From DASXUG01 sp036504995 (GTDB lineage Bacteria; Pseudomonadota; Gammaproteobacteria; Burkholderiales; Methylophilaceae): a DNA stretch of 64,000 nucleotides. The notes beneath the pieces are model-generated. The model did no database searches. It had not been told where the DNA came from and worked only from the letters and a program-made list of their open reading frames with translations. This document shows positions 1-8,652 of the stretch, in pieces; within the stretch, counting starts at the first letter, position 1; the number at the start of each line of letters is the position of its first letter. The translations under genes and the position numbers were made by a program. The stretch is taken from assembly GCA_036504995.1 (NCBI GenBank), contig DASXUG010000008.1, positions 62,001-126,000 on the forward strand, written 5' to 3'.

Positions 1-1
1 T

Positions 2-508
2 TCTTATACCCGATATAAGCCCAGCTCAGGGGTTTCATCAGACTTGGTCAGTGCCGTAATTGGTGCCATGTATAAGCCTAGCGAGAAATTGGATTTATCT
101 GTTAATGGTGGTTTAAATCAAACATCTGGATTAAGTAGTGACACAAATTTTCAGGGGGGCATGACGGCTAGTTATGCATCATCTGAAAGAAGAACATACA
201 CAGCCAGTTATGCAAGATCTGCTTCCGCCAGTGGTATTGGTAGAATTATTCAGTCCGATGCATTGTCCGCTGGGGTTGTATACACGCTCAATGACTTTGA
301 TAGCCTAGGTGCAACCTATAGTTACTATAAGTCTAGCGACGTAAATCAATTTGAATTTCAACAACTATCGATATTTGGATCACGTGATCTAAGTGCAGAT
401 TGGCAGGCTAGACTGACCTATAGCCATAAAATGTCAGCATCTAACATTTCAAATGCTGATGGTGACGTCTTAGGGCTATCTCTCATCTATAATATAGCTA
501 GCTTCTGA
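2..508 (+). CDS. epsL: EpsL-like outer-membrane beta-barrel protein, 5' end cut off
   Basis: The reading frame is open from the window edge to a TGA at 506-508, so only the last 168 residues are present and the start lies upstream. The product is rich in alternating Ser/Thr/Tyr and hydrophobic residues in short amphipathic strands, and it ends in Phe (LIYNIASF), as many outer-membrane barrels do. Directly downstream are a chain-length protein and a tyrosine autokinase. In the Methylobacillus methanolan locus such genes occur with EpsL, an outer-membrane protein. The likely role is polysaccharide export or anchoring in the outer membrane. The EpsL name rests on context and composition, not on a diagnostic motif. 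Confidence 0.6.
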   Translation, partial: SYTRYKPSSGVSSDLVSAVIGAMYKPSEKLDLSVNGGLNQTSGLSSDTNFQGGMTASYASSERRTYTASYARSASASGIGRIIQSDALSAGVVYTLNDFDSLGATYSYYKSSDVNQFEFQQLSIFGSRDLSADWQARLTYSHKMSASNISNADGDVLGLSLIYNIASF

Positions 509-534
509 TAATCACTAACAAGGTCTAAATCTAC

Positions 535-2136
535 ATGGCTGTTGAATATGAACTAACAATAAGAGATTATCTCGGGATAGTCCGACGTCATTCGTTTTAT
601 GTAATTGCTACATTTGCGTTGGTATTAATTACTTCGATTGTGGTCGCTATTGTGATTCCACCTGTGTACCAATCAGTGGGTACTATTATGATTGAGTCAC
701 AGCAAATTCCAACGGACTTTGTGAAGGACAGTGTAAACTCATTTGCCGATGAGCGCATTGAGGTGGTCAAACAGCGCGTAATGACGCGTGAAAACCTAAT
801 CAAAATTATTGATAAGTATCAGTTATTTGCTGATAAAAAATCGTCTAAATCTCTTTCTGATATTGTAGATTTGACAAAATCAGCTATTGCGGTAACGCTG
901 ATTAGTGCTGATGTTTCTCAAGGTCAAGGACGCAAGTCTACAATAGCATTCCAAATATCGTTTGATTATAAAAGCCCAGATGTTGCACATAGTGTAGCCA
1001 GTGAGTTGGTAACCCTGTTTCTAGCTGAAAACATCAAGTCTCGTACTGAGCGTGCGACAGAAACTACAGGATTTCTGGAAAAAGAAGCCGCAAGACAAAA
1101 AGAAGAGCTTGAGAAGATCGAATTAAAGGTTGCTGATTACAAAAGATTGCACGCAAATGCATTGCCCGAAAACGCGGATATGCATATGAGTATTTTACAG
1201 CGTGATGAACAAGCGCTAAGAGAAACAGAGCGTGACATTAAATCAGCAGATGAAGAGTTAAGGTATCTAGATATTGAGTTGACCTCTGCTAAAGCAGGTG
1301 TGGGTTTAACTAAACCGATTGATACAGCTCAGCCTGTAAGAAGCCCTGCGGAGGAACTTGAAAGTTTGAAAGCAGAGTATACAAAATTATCTGCTACATA
1401 CAACGAAGAGCACCCAACGTTAAGAGCTTTAAAAAGAAAAATTGATAAACTTGAAGCCAGCTTACCGACAGCTACTGGTGTTGACAACAAAAGTCAGGTT
1501 ACCCCCTTAGGTTCAAAAGATCTGGTTGTTGCTAAAGTTCAGGCGCAAATTGATGGTGCAAAAAGTCGAAGAGACTCTCTGGTACAACAGCAACAAAGTT
1601 TGAGAGCATCATTAGCCCAAATGGAGAGTTCTGTTTCTCAAACGCCACAAGTGCAATTGGGGTTAACCTCGTTGTTGCGAGATTATGATAGTGCAAAAAC
1701 GAAATATACCGAAATGCTCTCTAAGGTTGAAACGGCTAAAGTTTCTGAAAACCTAGAGCAAGAAAATAAAGCAGAACGATTTACGGTACTTGAGCCGCCA
1801 GCATTTCCTGAAAGACCAACTAAACCTAATCGCAAAAAAATTATTGGGATTGGATTTGCCGCTGGAATTGGTTTAGGGCTAGCGTTGGCTATGGTATTAG
1901 AAACGATAGACGGTAAACTGAGAGGGGCGGAAGCGATTGCTGCGCACTTTAATATGAAGCCTTTAGTGGTTGTGCCGTATATGAAGTTAGGGGATGAAGT
2001 TGCAAGGCGAAGAAAAACACTCAAATATAGTTTAATTGCGATATTTGTCTTGTCATTACTTGTCATCTATATCGTTCATGTTTTTGTAATGCCGCTTGAT
2101 ATTTTAATCTCAAAAATATCTGCAAGATTTAGTTAA
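535..2136 (+). CDS. epsF: Polysaccharide chain-length determinant protein (Wzz/EpsF type)
   Basis: This 533-residue inner-membrane protein probably sets polymer length and couples polymerase to export. A first membrane segment covers about residues 18-40. A long charged coiled-coil region follows (about 155-420, with heptads such as KEELEKIELKVADYK). A Pro-rich motif (PERPTKPNRKK) stands just before a membrane segment at about 440-455, the usual GNVR/Wzz arrangement, and another hydrophobic segment lies near the C-terminus (about 490-512). There is no kinase domain; the autokinase is the separate next gene, 9 bases downstream. The upstream barrel gene ends 26 bases before, so the three are probably one operon. 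EpsF is the family found in methylotroph exopolysaccharide loci. Confidence 0.8.
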   Translation: MAVEYELTIRDYLGIVRRHSFYVIATFALVLITSIVVAIVIPPVYQSVGTIMIESQQIPTDFVKDSVNSFADERIEVVKQRVMTRENLIKIIDKYQLFADKKSSKSLSDIVDLTKSAIAVTLISADVSQGQGRKSTIAFQISFDYKSPDVAHSVASELVTLFLAENIKSRTERATETTGFLEKEAARQKEELEKIELKVADYKRLHANALPENADMHMSILQRDEQALRETERDIKSADEELRYLDIELTSAKAGVGLTKPIDTAQPVRSPAEELESLKAEYTKLSATYNEEHPTLRALKRKIDKLEASLPTATGVDNKSQVTPLGSKDLVVAKVQAQIDGAKSRRDSLVQQQQSLRASLAQMESSVSQTPQVQLGLTSLLRDYDSAKTKYTEMLSKVETAKVSENLEQENKAERFTVLEPPAFPERPTKPNRKKIIGIGFAAGIGLGLALAMVLETIDGKLRGAEAIAAHFNMKPLVVVPYMKLGDEVARRRKTLKYSLIAIFVLSLLVIYIVHVFVMPLDILISKISARFS

Positions 2137-2145
2137 GGATTACAC

Positions 2146-3009
2146 ATGGAGAAGATTAAAGGTGCAATTGAAAAGGCTAGGTTAGCTGCAAGCCACGGTG
2201 TAGTTCCCCAAGAAAAAAGACCAATCAGAGCTGAACGGCCTGTTGTAAACACAGCGGTACCAGTTAAGGACGCTCAATCTCCAGCACATGTTGAGACTGA
2301 TGTCGATAAAATTGACTATGAAAAAACTCAAGTGGTTAGGTTAGACCTGAATCACTTGGATAAAAATAGAATCATTGCCTTAAATGAGCGTGATCCACGT
2401 ACTTCTATTTTTGATTCATTACGTACTCAGGTAATCCAAAAGATGGAAGAGAATAACTGGCGTACGTTAGCCATTATTTCACCAACCCCTGGATGTGGTA
2501 AAACAAGCATTGCCATTAACCTAGCAATTAGCATCGCTGAGCAGCCACAAAAGACAGCGATACTTGTAGATTTTGATTTGCGTAGACCACGTGTTGCCAG
2601 TTATTTAGGGCTTAAAGTGGAAAAGTCAATGAATGACTTTTTACATGATAATGCAGAGCTTCAAGATATTTTAGTGAATCCAGGTGTTCCACGTTTAGTA
2701 GTTTTGCCGACCAATCGACCTGTAAATAAGTCATCTGAAATGTTGTCATCCTCTAAGATTAGTAATTTAATTAAAGAGTTAAGAGGGCGTTATGATTCAC
2801 GTATTGTCGTGATTGACTTGCCTCCAATGTTGAACTCTGACGATGCGATGGTTGTATTGCAGCAAGTCGATTGTGCGCTAATGGTCGTTGGTAATGGCCT
2901 AGTGAATGAGGCGGATATTAACGAATCCATGCGGTTATTAGCGAAGACAAACTTACTCGGTATTGTGATTAACAAAGCCGAAGATGTTCAAGTTAGAGAC
3001 TACTACTAA
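2146..3009 (+). CDS. epsG: Exopolysaccharide tyrosine autokinase (EpsG/BY-kinase)
   Basis: The product is a cytoplasmic bacterial tyrosine kinase that partners the preceding chain-length protein and controls polymerisation by phosphorylation cycles. Walker A is TPGCGKTS (about residue 117), Walker A' is ILVDFDLRRPR (about 138), and Walker B is RIVVIDLPP (about 218). The N-terminal 80 residues are a variable charged linker. BY-kinases usually end in a Tyr-rich cluster; here the tail is only RDYY, so few autophosphorylation sites are available. AAGGA stands six bases before the ATG. A dyad after the stop probably ends the operon. Confidence 0.8.
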   Translation: MEKIKGAIEKARLAASHGVVPQEKRPIRAERPVVNTAVPVKDAQSPAHVETDVDKIDYEKTQVVRLDLNHLDKNRIIALNERDPRTSIFDSLRTQVIQKMEENNWRTLAIISPTPGCGKTSIAINLAISIAEQPQKTAILVDFDLRRPRVASYLGLKVEKSMNDFLHDNAELQDILVNPGVPRLVVLPTNRPVNKSSEMLSSSKISNLIKELRGRYDSRIVVIDLPPMLNSDDAMVVLQQVDCALMVVGNGLVNEADINESMRLLAKTNLLGIVINKAEDVQVRDYY

Positions 3010-3046
3010 ATTAAGCTTCGCTCGGTGATTGTTTAATTGCTGATTG

Positions 3047-3083
3047 ACTAGCTACTATGATCTTATAGATAACAGTAGCTAGT
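3047..3083. terminator. Hairpin between convergent epsG and hslO
   Basis: Ten-base arms ACTAGCTACT (3047-3056) and AGTAGCTAGT (3074-3083) pair perfectly around a 17-base loop that itself contains ATC/GAT. The right arm overlaps the hslO stop codon. GTTTATAT follows on the plus strand. It probably terminates epsG transcription and may act in both directions. The U-run is weak. Confidence 0.5.
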
Positions 3084-3981
3084 GTTTATATGGGTTGTCT
3101 GACATTATGACGTTGGGTATAAATAATTGCTCAACGTCTACTGCATCAAAAGTATATTTTTTATTACAAAAATCGCAATTCACTTCCACCTTCGTTTGTT
3201 CTTGTAGAATGCTTTCTAGTTCTTCGTGGCCAAGCATTTTGAGCATATTTCCAACGCTGTGAATAGAACATGAACAGTTGAAAATAATAGCTTGAGGTTC
3301 AAACACTCGCACTGTTTCTTGATGAAAAAGTTGGTAAAGCAATCTCTCTGGTTGCGTGTTTAACAGCTCATCTGCTTGTACGGTACTGGCTAAATGGCTT
3401 AATCTGTCCCAAGCATCTAAATCTTGAGTCAGTGTTTCGGGGAGTTTTTGCAGCAACATGCCTGCTGCGTTATGGTTGTTGCACTCCAACCAAATCAGGG
3501 TATCAATTTGCTCACTGCGCTGCATATAGTTTTGTAAAATCTCAGCAATACTTTCACCTTCAATCGGCACAATGCCTTGATAGGCTTGTCCACCATCTTT
3601 AGGGTCTAAAATGATTGCAAAATGCCCCTCACCAATCAGCTCTTGCAAACTGTAGTTCTCAAGGTCGGTACTCAATGATTTTTCAGATAGTTTTGCCGTT
3701 GCTCTCATGTTGAGAGATTGGGAGTCCTGATTCATAGAGCATTCCACCACCAATAGCTGAATCATGCCTCTACCTTGAATCTGCAATATCAAAGCGCCAC
3801 CTGCTATTTTGAGTGTAGCTGCGAGCAACGCACTTGCAGCCATTAATTCACCTAATAATTGACGGATAGCGGTTGGATACTCATGGTGCTGAAGTGCATT
3901 GTCAAAGGTGTGTGTTAACTGAACCATATTGCCTCGTACAGCAGTTTGGTCAAAAATAAATCGCTGAAGTTGGTCTGACAT
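3079..3981 (-). CDS. hslO: Hsp33 redox-regulated holdase chaperone
   Basis: This 300-residue cytoplasmic chaperone binds unfolding proteins when oxidative stress releases its zinc. The four zinc cysteines are visible near the C-terminus as NCSCS (CxC) and CDFC (CxxC). The N-terminal DQLQRFIFDQTAVRG stretch matches the family. The open frame continues 13 codons upstream, but MSDQLQRF at 3981 fits the family N-terminus and is preferred. gluQ lies 89 bases upstream on the same strand. Confidence in identity is high; only the start is open to doubt. Confidence 0.93.
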   Translation of the reverse strand: MSDQLQRFIFDQTAVRGNMVQLTHTFDNALQHHEYPTAIRQLLGELMAASALLAATLKIAGGALILQIQGRGMIQLLVVECSMNQDSQSLNMRATAKLSEKSLSTDLENYSLQELIGEGHFAIILDPKDGGQAYQGIVPIEGESIAEILQNYMQRSEQIDTLIWLECNNHNAAGMLLQKLPETLTQDLDAWDRLSHLASTVQADELLNTQPERLLYQLFHQETVRVFEPQAIIFNCSCSIHSVGNMLKMLGHEELESILQEQTKVEVNCDFCNKKYTFDAVDVEQLFIPNVIMSDNPYKH

Positions 3982-4070
3982 GAGTAGCTTTGTAGTGTGT
4001 GTATGTGTACATTTTATCATTGCTCAACTTAAAATAGTGTAGGCAAATAGTTTGATTGGGCGTGTTATTT

Positions 4071-4973
4071 TTAAGATGTGAATTTTGTTATTTGGATAGC
4101 AGTTTGTTTTGGCACGTTGTCAATTTTCCAGTTAGATTTTGCCCATTGCCAGATATGTGAGATGTGTTCATATTGCAGAGGAGGAGGTGGGTTTTGACCT
4201 AAAAAAGCTAATGCTTGATGCAGTAATCTTGCTTTCTCCTCTACAACCAAGCTAGTGGCCAGGGTTTGCTTGCTTAATTTTTCTCCTTTTGCGTTGGTCG
4301 CAACTGGGATATGGGCGTAGTTGGGCTGTGGAAGTTGCAGTTTTTGCTGTAAATAAATCTGTCGAGGTGTTGAGCTTAGCAAATCAGAACCGCGTACTAT
4401 ATGCGTGACACCTTGGTACCAGTCATCTACTACCGTTGCTAGTTGATAAGTGAAAAGGCCATCTGCTCGCTTAAGCACGAAGTCACCGATATCTGTACTT
4501 AAGTTTTGACTAATCGAGCCTTGTACTAAATCGATTAGCTTAATACAAGCATCTTCCGTTTTGATTCTCCATGCATAACTTTTCCTTTCGTGAGTGACGC
4601 CTAAACGACAAGTGTTGGGGTATACCAAACCATCTATGCCATGGCTGGCAGAATCCGCAATCTCTTTGCGTGAGCACGAACATGGGTATATTAAATGCGC
4701 CTCAGACAACGCCTGAAACGCACTGATATAGGCATCTGTGCGCTCACTTTGGTATAGAACATCTCCGTGCCATTCAAAGCCGAAGTTTTCTATAGTCTTG
4801 AGTATCATATTGGCTGCTGATGGTTGTATACGTGGTGTATCTAGATCATCCATCCGTATTAACCAAACGCCATGATGTTTGCAAGCTTCTAAGTAGCTAG
4901 CCACCGCAGCAATCAGTGAGCCAAAATGTAATGGGCCTGTAGGTGATGGTGCAAATCGACCTATATATGTCAT
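4071..4973 (-). CDS. gluQ: Glutamyl-Q tRNA(Asp) synthetase
   Basis: GluQ-RS activates glutamate without tRNA and transfers it to queuosine at position 34 of tRNA(Asp). It is a truncated GluRS lacking the anticodon-binding domain, and the 300-residue length agrees. The signature RFAPSPTGPLHFGS (HIGH-like) is at the N-terminus. CSC, Tyr and NTC at about 101-120 fit the structural zinc site. GEKLSKQT at about 231 is the KMSKS-like loop. It precedes hslO on the minus strand. Confidence 0.92.
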   Translation of the reverse strand: MTYIGRFAPSPTGPLHFGSLIAAVASYLEACKHHGVWLIRMDDLDTPRIQPSAANMILKTIENFGFEWHGDVLYQSERTDAYISAFQALSEAHLIYPCSCSRKEIADSASHGIDGLVYPNTCRLGVTHERKSYAWRIKTEDACIKLIDLVQGSISQNLSTDIGDFVLKRADGLFTYQLATVVDDWYQGVTHIVRGSDLLSSTPRQIYLQQKLQLPQPNYAHIPVATNAKGEKLSKQTLATSLVVEEKARLLHQALAFLGQNPPPPLQYEHISHIWQWAKSNWKIDNVPKQTAIQITKFTS

Positions 4974-5105
4974 TGTGAAAACTTGAGATTAATCGGTTAC
5001 TTGGATTCTAGTTTGAACTTAATATTATTGCTAGTTAGATGAGTTTGTAATTGAGTATTGAGTAACTGATGTTTAGCTAAAGTGACTTCTCGGTTAGGGA
5101 GGTAT

Positions 5106-5136
5106 GAAAAACGGAGCCTATCTAATAGGCCCCGTT
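5106..5136 (-). terminator. Rho-independent terminator after ompW
   Basis: On the minus strand, arms at 5126-5136 and 5110-5120 pair (11 bases, one mismatch) around a five-base loop. A run of five U residues follows (plus-strand AAAAA at 5107-5111). It lies 43 bases beyond the ompW stop. Confidence 0.75.
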
Positions 5137-5178
5137 GCTATTGTCAGATCAGGGATATGATGGACGTTTGGTTAGATA

Positions 5179-5883
5179 TTAGAATTTTTTACCAATGCCG
5201 ATGCCAATCACGAATGGATTAATGTCAAGAGAGTCAATTTTTACCCATGAACCAGTAACCGCTTGCGTTTGTACATCTGTATTTAACCAGATGTATTTAA
5301 TGTCAGCATTGATCAACCAACCATCTTTTAAGTTAACATCAAAACCAGCTTGCACCGCAGGGGCAATCATATCGCGATCAATTCTAATAGCAGCGCCAGC
5401 TAGCGGACCACTTTGAAACGCTAAACCACGGTCAAAACTGTGTGAGTAAGTAAGGCCAGCACCTACGTATGGGTCAAATGTTTGGTCTGGCATAAAGTGC
5501 CATTGCACGGTTAAAGTTGGGGGCAATAAATTGACCGAGCCTAAGTTTTGATTGCCGACAACTGTACCAGAATCCCCTTTGACACTTACATCGTGACGAG
5601 TACCTGTTGCCAAAATCAATTCAGCAGCAATATTCTTTGTGAAGTAGTAAGAAATATCTAACTCTGGAATTATATTACTATCTACTGACAACTCTGCGCT
5701 TGGTGTCATTACATTGGCAAGATTCTGATTCACAGTCTTACCAAGTTCACTACTTTCATTAGGTGAAACGCTCACTGCACGGGCACGAACTACCCAATCA
5801 CCTGCTTCTGCCATTGCATAGCCCGAAACAGTCAGGCCGCCAAAAAGACTGCTTAACGCAGCAAATAATATCGTTTTTTTCAT
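5179..5883 (-). CDS. ompW: OmpW-family outer-membrane protein
   Basis: This small eight-stranded outer-membrane barrel of 234 residues has a signal peptide MKKTILFAALSSLFGGL ending near GYAMAEA. Family features include GDWVVRARAVSVSPN at the mature N-terminus, PPTLTVQWHFMPD, DPYVGAGLTYSHSF, and a C-terminal GIGIGKKF ending in Phe. The frame extends 14 codons upstream, but the signal peptide begins at 5883 with GAGG before it. OmpW proteins often respond to oxygen and redox state. Here an FNR-like box sits at the expected distance upstream and the divergent neighbour is ccoI. Confidence 0.9.
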   Translation of the reverse strand: MKKTILFAALSSLFGGLTVSGYAMAEAGDWVVRARAVSVSPNESSELGKTVNQNLANVMTPSAELSVDSNIIPELDISYYFTKNIAAELILATGTRHDVSVKGDSGTVVGNQNLGSVNLLPPTLTVQWHFMPDQTFDPYVGAGLTYSHSFDRGLAFQSGPLAGAAIRIDRDMIAPAVQAGFDVNLKDGWLINADIKYIWLNTDVQTQAVTGSWVKIDSLDINPFVIGIGIGKKF

Positions 5884-5931
5884 ACTGAGCCTCTTGTGGT
5901 TGTTAAAAATAAATGCAATTAGCATGAGTGC

Positions 5932-5972
5932 ATTTTATTTATTTGCCTGAAAGCGACTTTGACATGAATCAA
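5932..5972 (-). promoter_or_regulatory. FNR-dependent ompW promoter
   Basis: Read on the minus strand, TTGATTCATGTCAA (5959-5972) matches the FNR consensus TTGAT-N4-ATCAA with one mismatch. TAAAAT at 5932-5937 is a good -10. This puts the transcript start near 5925 and the box centre at about -41, the class II activator position. The coordinates fit; FNR binding is inferred. Confidence 0.65.
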
Positions 5973-6048
5973 TAAAAGAATATAAAAGCTAGGTAACCTT
6001 AGGTGGGTAACCGAGATTGTTGACAGTAAGCTTTCATAAACACTTACC

Positions 6049-6090
6049 TTGATTTACATCAACGCAGTAAATCCCTTAACTTACTACACT
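6049..6090 (+). promoter_or_regulatory. Perfect FNR box and -10 before ccoI
   Basis: TTGATTTACATCAA (6049-6062) matches TTGAT-N4-ATCAA exactly. TACACT at 6085-6090 is a plausible -10. Class II spacing (-41.5) would place the transcript start at about 6097, the very base of the only sensible ATG of ccoI. Confidence 0.7.
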
Positions 6091-6096
6091 TGCAAT

Positions 6097-8379
6097 ATGC
6101 AAGCGCAATCATTACATCATTCTCAGTCAGAAGCCAAAACCGTAGACTCCTCATTACTCGCTTTAGATGAGCCAGTTGAATGGCTTGCGTTTAGTGAGCC
6201 TACCAGTGACACGACGCATAACATCTGGGAGTCGCGCATCTCAATCGAAGGGATGCATTGTGCCGCTTGTGCTTTCTCAGTGGAGCGAGCGCTTAAGTCT
6301 ACGCGTGGCGTATTAAGTTGCGACGTGAGTGCAAGTGCTGGTCGAGCCAGAGTTGTGTGGTCGCAAGATCAAACCAAACCTTCTGCATGGATGCATGCGA
6401 TACAGCAAGCGGGTTATCAGGTTTATCCACAATCAAATACCGAGTTTAACCGCAGAAAACAAAGCCGATTACTTATGTGGCGGTGGCTGGTGGCTGGCTT
6501 TTGTATGATGCAAGTGATGATGTATGCCTACCCAGTGTATATCTCTAACCAAGGTGACATTACTCCTGATTTGGTCAGGTTGCTGCGCTGGGCTTCTTGG
6601 GTGTTGACCTTGCCTGTCATGCTTTTCTCAAGTGGCCCCTTCTTTAATAGTGCTTTGAACGACTTAAAACACCGTCGTATTAGTATGGACTTACCTGTTG
6701 CACTGGGTATTTTGATTACTTTTTGCGTGAGTACTCTTGCCACTTTTGAGCCCAGTGGTTGGTGGGGTACCGAGGTCTATTTTGATTCGCTGACTATGTT
6801 TGTGTTCTTTTTATTGACTGGGCGTTGGATTGAAGCGCGGTTAAGTAATAAAACTGCTGGCGCGCTAGAGAATCTAATGCGGCGCTTGCCAGCCAGTGTT
6901 GAGCGGTTAAATGTTGATGGGACGTTTACACGTGTAGCTGTTCGCAATCTTAAAACTCAGGACATTGTGCGCGTATTACCTGGGGAGGCTTTCCCTGCTG
7001 ATGGCCAAGTCATTTCGGGAAATACGAACGCTGACGAAGCTTTGCTAACAGGTGAGTCTCGTCCTGTAACTAAGACTTTGCATGATAAGGTTATTGCGGG
7101 TAGTCATAATCTGACTTCAGCCGTCGAGGTGCTGGTCGAAAAATTGGGGTCATCAACGCAATATGCGCAGATTGTAGCGTTGATGGAGAGGGTATCACTA
7201 GATAAGCCCCGATTGGCTGTTTTGGCGGATCGAGTGGCCAAACCGTTTCTTTTGCTGGTCCTTATTGCGGCTGCATTGTCAGCATTAATTTTATGGCCCA
7301 CAAGCCACGCACAAGCTTTAATGGCTGCTGTATCAGTATTGATTGTCACATGCCCATGTGCATTATCATTAGCCACGCCAGCCGCCATGTTAACCAGTGC
7401 TGGCGCACTGGCCCGCAAGGGTATTTTGGTCAGGCGCTTACAGGCTTTGGAGGCATTGAACTCTGTTGATACTGTCATTTTTGATAAGACTGGCACTTTA
7501 ACCAAAGACGCCATTCAAGTCATCAATATTCAAACGCACCAGCACCTAGATCAGCAACAGTGCCTGTCATTAGCAGCTTCTCTCGCCAAACATTCATTAC
7601 ACCCAGTTTCTAAGGCTTTAGTCGCTGCTGCTAACAAAAACATTGCTGAAGCAGATTGGCAGCTGAGCAATGTTAGGGAAGTCTCTGGATTTGGTTTAAT
7701 TGCAAACTCGCCTGTGCTAGGTGAGGTGAAACTAGGTTCCGCTAAGCATTGTGCAGTTGAGGGGAGGTCATCCAGCCTAATGCAGGTGTTTATGCGTAAT
7801 ACACATGGGCTGCTGGCGGCGTTTACCTTGGCTGAAGAAATCCGCGATGACGCGACAGAAGCCATCTCTGTGCTACAAAGCCTAGGTTTAAGTATTTGGA
7901 TGCTCTCAGGTGATCGAGAAAGTGCCGCGCAGGCGGTGGCGCAGTCATTAGGTATCAGCAATGTATTAGCGGATTGCACGCCACAACAAAAACTTGCACA
8001 TATGCAAATGCTGCAAAGTAGCGGCAAAAAGGTACTCATGGTGGGTGACGGTTTAAATGATGGCCCTGTATTGGCGGGCGCTCAGGTTTCTATTGCGATG
8101 GGGCAAGCCGTACCGCTCGCTCAGGCACAAAGTGATTTCGTTATTCAAAGCGCACAGCTTGCTGTCTTACCACAATTGTGGTTTCAGGCACGCAAAACGA
8201 TGCAGATCGTGCAACAGAATTTGATTTGGGCTGCATTATACAACGCTATCTGTGTGCCCTTGGCTGTTATGGGCTATTTGCCAGCGTGGCTAGCTGGCCT
8301 GGGCATGGCCTGTAGCTCGTTGCTGGTTATTCTTAATGCTTCGCGATTGTCTCGTGGTATTTCACAGGAAAAAACTTAA
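6097..8379 (+). CDS. ccoI: Copper-transporting P1B ATPase CcoI (FixI)
   Basis: This inner-membrane copper ATPase supplies copper for cbb3 oxidase assembly. One heavy-metal-binding domain carries GMHCAAC (about residue 53). The transmembrane metal site is CPC (VTCPCALSLATP). The phosphorylation motif is DKTGTLT and the hinge is GDGLNDGP. TGES is present as LLTGESRPV. The frame is open to 6049, but that stretch is the FNR box, so ATG at 6097 is chosen (760 residues). No clear ribosome site precedes it. The stop overlaps the ccoS start (TAATG), and ccoNOQPGH follows, which supports CcoI over a general CopA. Confidence 0.92.
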   Translation: MQAQSLHHSQSEAKTVDSSLLALDEPVEWLAFSEPTSDTTHNIWESRISIEGMHCAACAFSVERALKSTRGVLSCDVSASAGRARVVWSQDQTKPSAWMHAIQQAGYQVYPQSNTEFNRRKQSRLLMWRWLVAGFCMMQVMMYAYPVYISNQGDITPDLVRLLRWASWVLTLPVMLFSSGPFFNSALNDLKHRRISMDLPVALGILITFCVSTLATFEPSGWWGTEVYFDSLTMFVFFLLTGRWIEARLSNKTAGALENLMRRLPASVERLNVDGTFTRVAVRNLKTQDIVRVLPGEAFPADGQVISGNTNADEALLTGESRPVTKTLHDKVIAGSHNLTSAVEVLVEKLGSSTQYAQIVALMERVSLDKPRLAVLADRVAKPFLLLVLIAAALSALILWPTSHAQALMAAVSVLIVTCPCALSLATPAAMLTSAGALARKGILVRRLQALEALNSVDTVIFDKTGTLTKDAIQVINIQTHQHLDQQQCLSLAASLAKHSLHPVSKALVAAANKNIAEADWQLSNVREVSGFGLIANSPVLGEVKLGSAKHCAVEGRSSSLMQVFMRNTHGLLAAFTLAEEIRDDATEAISVLQSLGLSIWMLSGDRESAAQAVAQSLGISNVLADCTPQQKLAHMQMLQSSGKKVLMVGDGLNDGPVLAGAQVSIAMGQAVPLAQAQSDFVIQSAQLAVLPQLWFQARKTMQIVQQNLIWAALYNAICVPLAVMGYLPAWLAGLGMACSSLLVILNASRLSRGISQEKT

Positions 8380-8516
8380 TGGATATTTTGTATTTACTTA
8401 TCCCACTGTCTGTCATTTTAGTGCTCGCTATCTTAGGTGGACTCTGGTGGGCAATTTACACGGGGCAATTTGAGAATATTGAAATAGAAGGTGAACGGAT
8501 TCTTCATGATGATTGA
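8379..8516 (+). CDS. ccoS: cbb3 oxidase maturation protein CcoS
   Basis: This 45-residue single-pass membrane protein (MDILYLLIPLS...) has the family signature GLWWAI followed by a Q-F-E/D segment (TGQFENIEIEGERIL). CcoS is required to insert heme and copper into the cbb3 catalytic subunit. It starts inside the ccoI stop codon, so the two are translationally coupled. The stop codon lies inside the FNR box that serves ccoN. Confidence 0.9.
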   Translation: MDILYLLIPLSVILVLAILGGLWWAIYTGQFENIEIEGERILHDD

Positions 8517-8526
8517 CATGCATCAA
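8513..8526 (+). promoter_or_regulatory. FNR box upstream of ccoN
   Basis: TTGACATGCATCAA matches TTGAT-N4-ATCAA with one mismatch. It lies 127 bases before the ccoN start and overlaps the end of ccoS. TAGGCT (8554-8559) or TAGGCA (8545-8550) may be the -10; neither gives exactly -41.5. It suggests the structural operon has its own oxygen-controlled promoter separate from ccoIS. Confidence 0.65.
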
Positions 8527-8652
8527 AGAAGTTGCCTATGAGTTTAGGCACACTAGGCTATCTTTGAAGGGTTTTAAAAAAATAAAACTAATTTCGAAGC
8601 GAGTGATGTAAGCCATTTTAAGACGCAAGCAATAAAAGATAGGGGGAAGTCA

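Noticed and set aside
6049..6096. Longer N-terminus for CcoI from TTG at 6049
   Set aside because: The extra codons coincide with a perfect FNR box and promoter and have no ribosome site.
7104..8039. Antisense ORFs of 136 and 162 codons opposite ccoI
   Set aside because: Low-complexity Ala/Ser/Thr translations without start signals, opposite conserved ATPase motifs.
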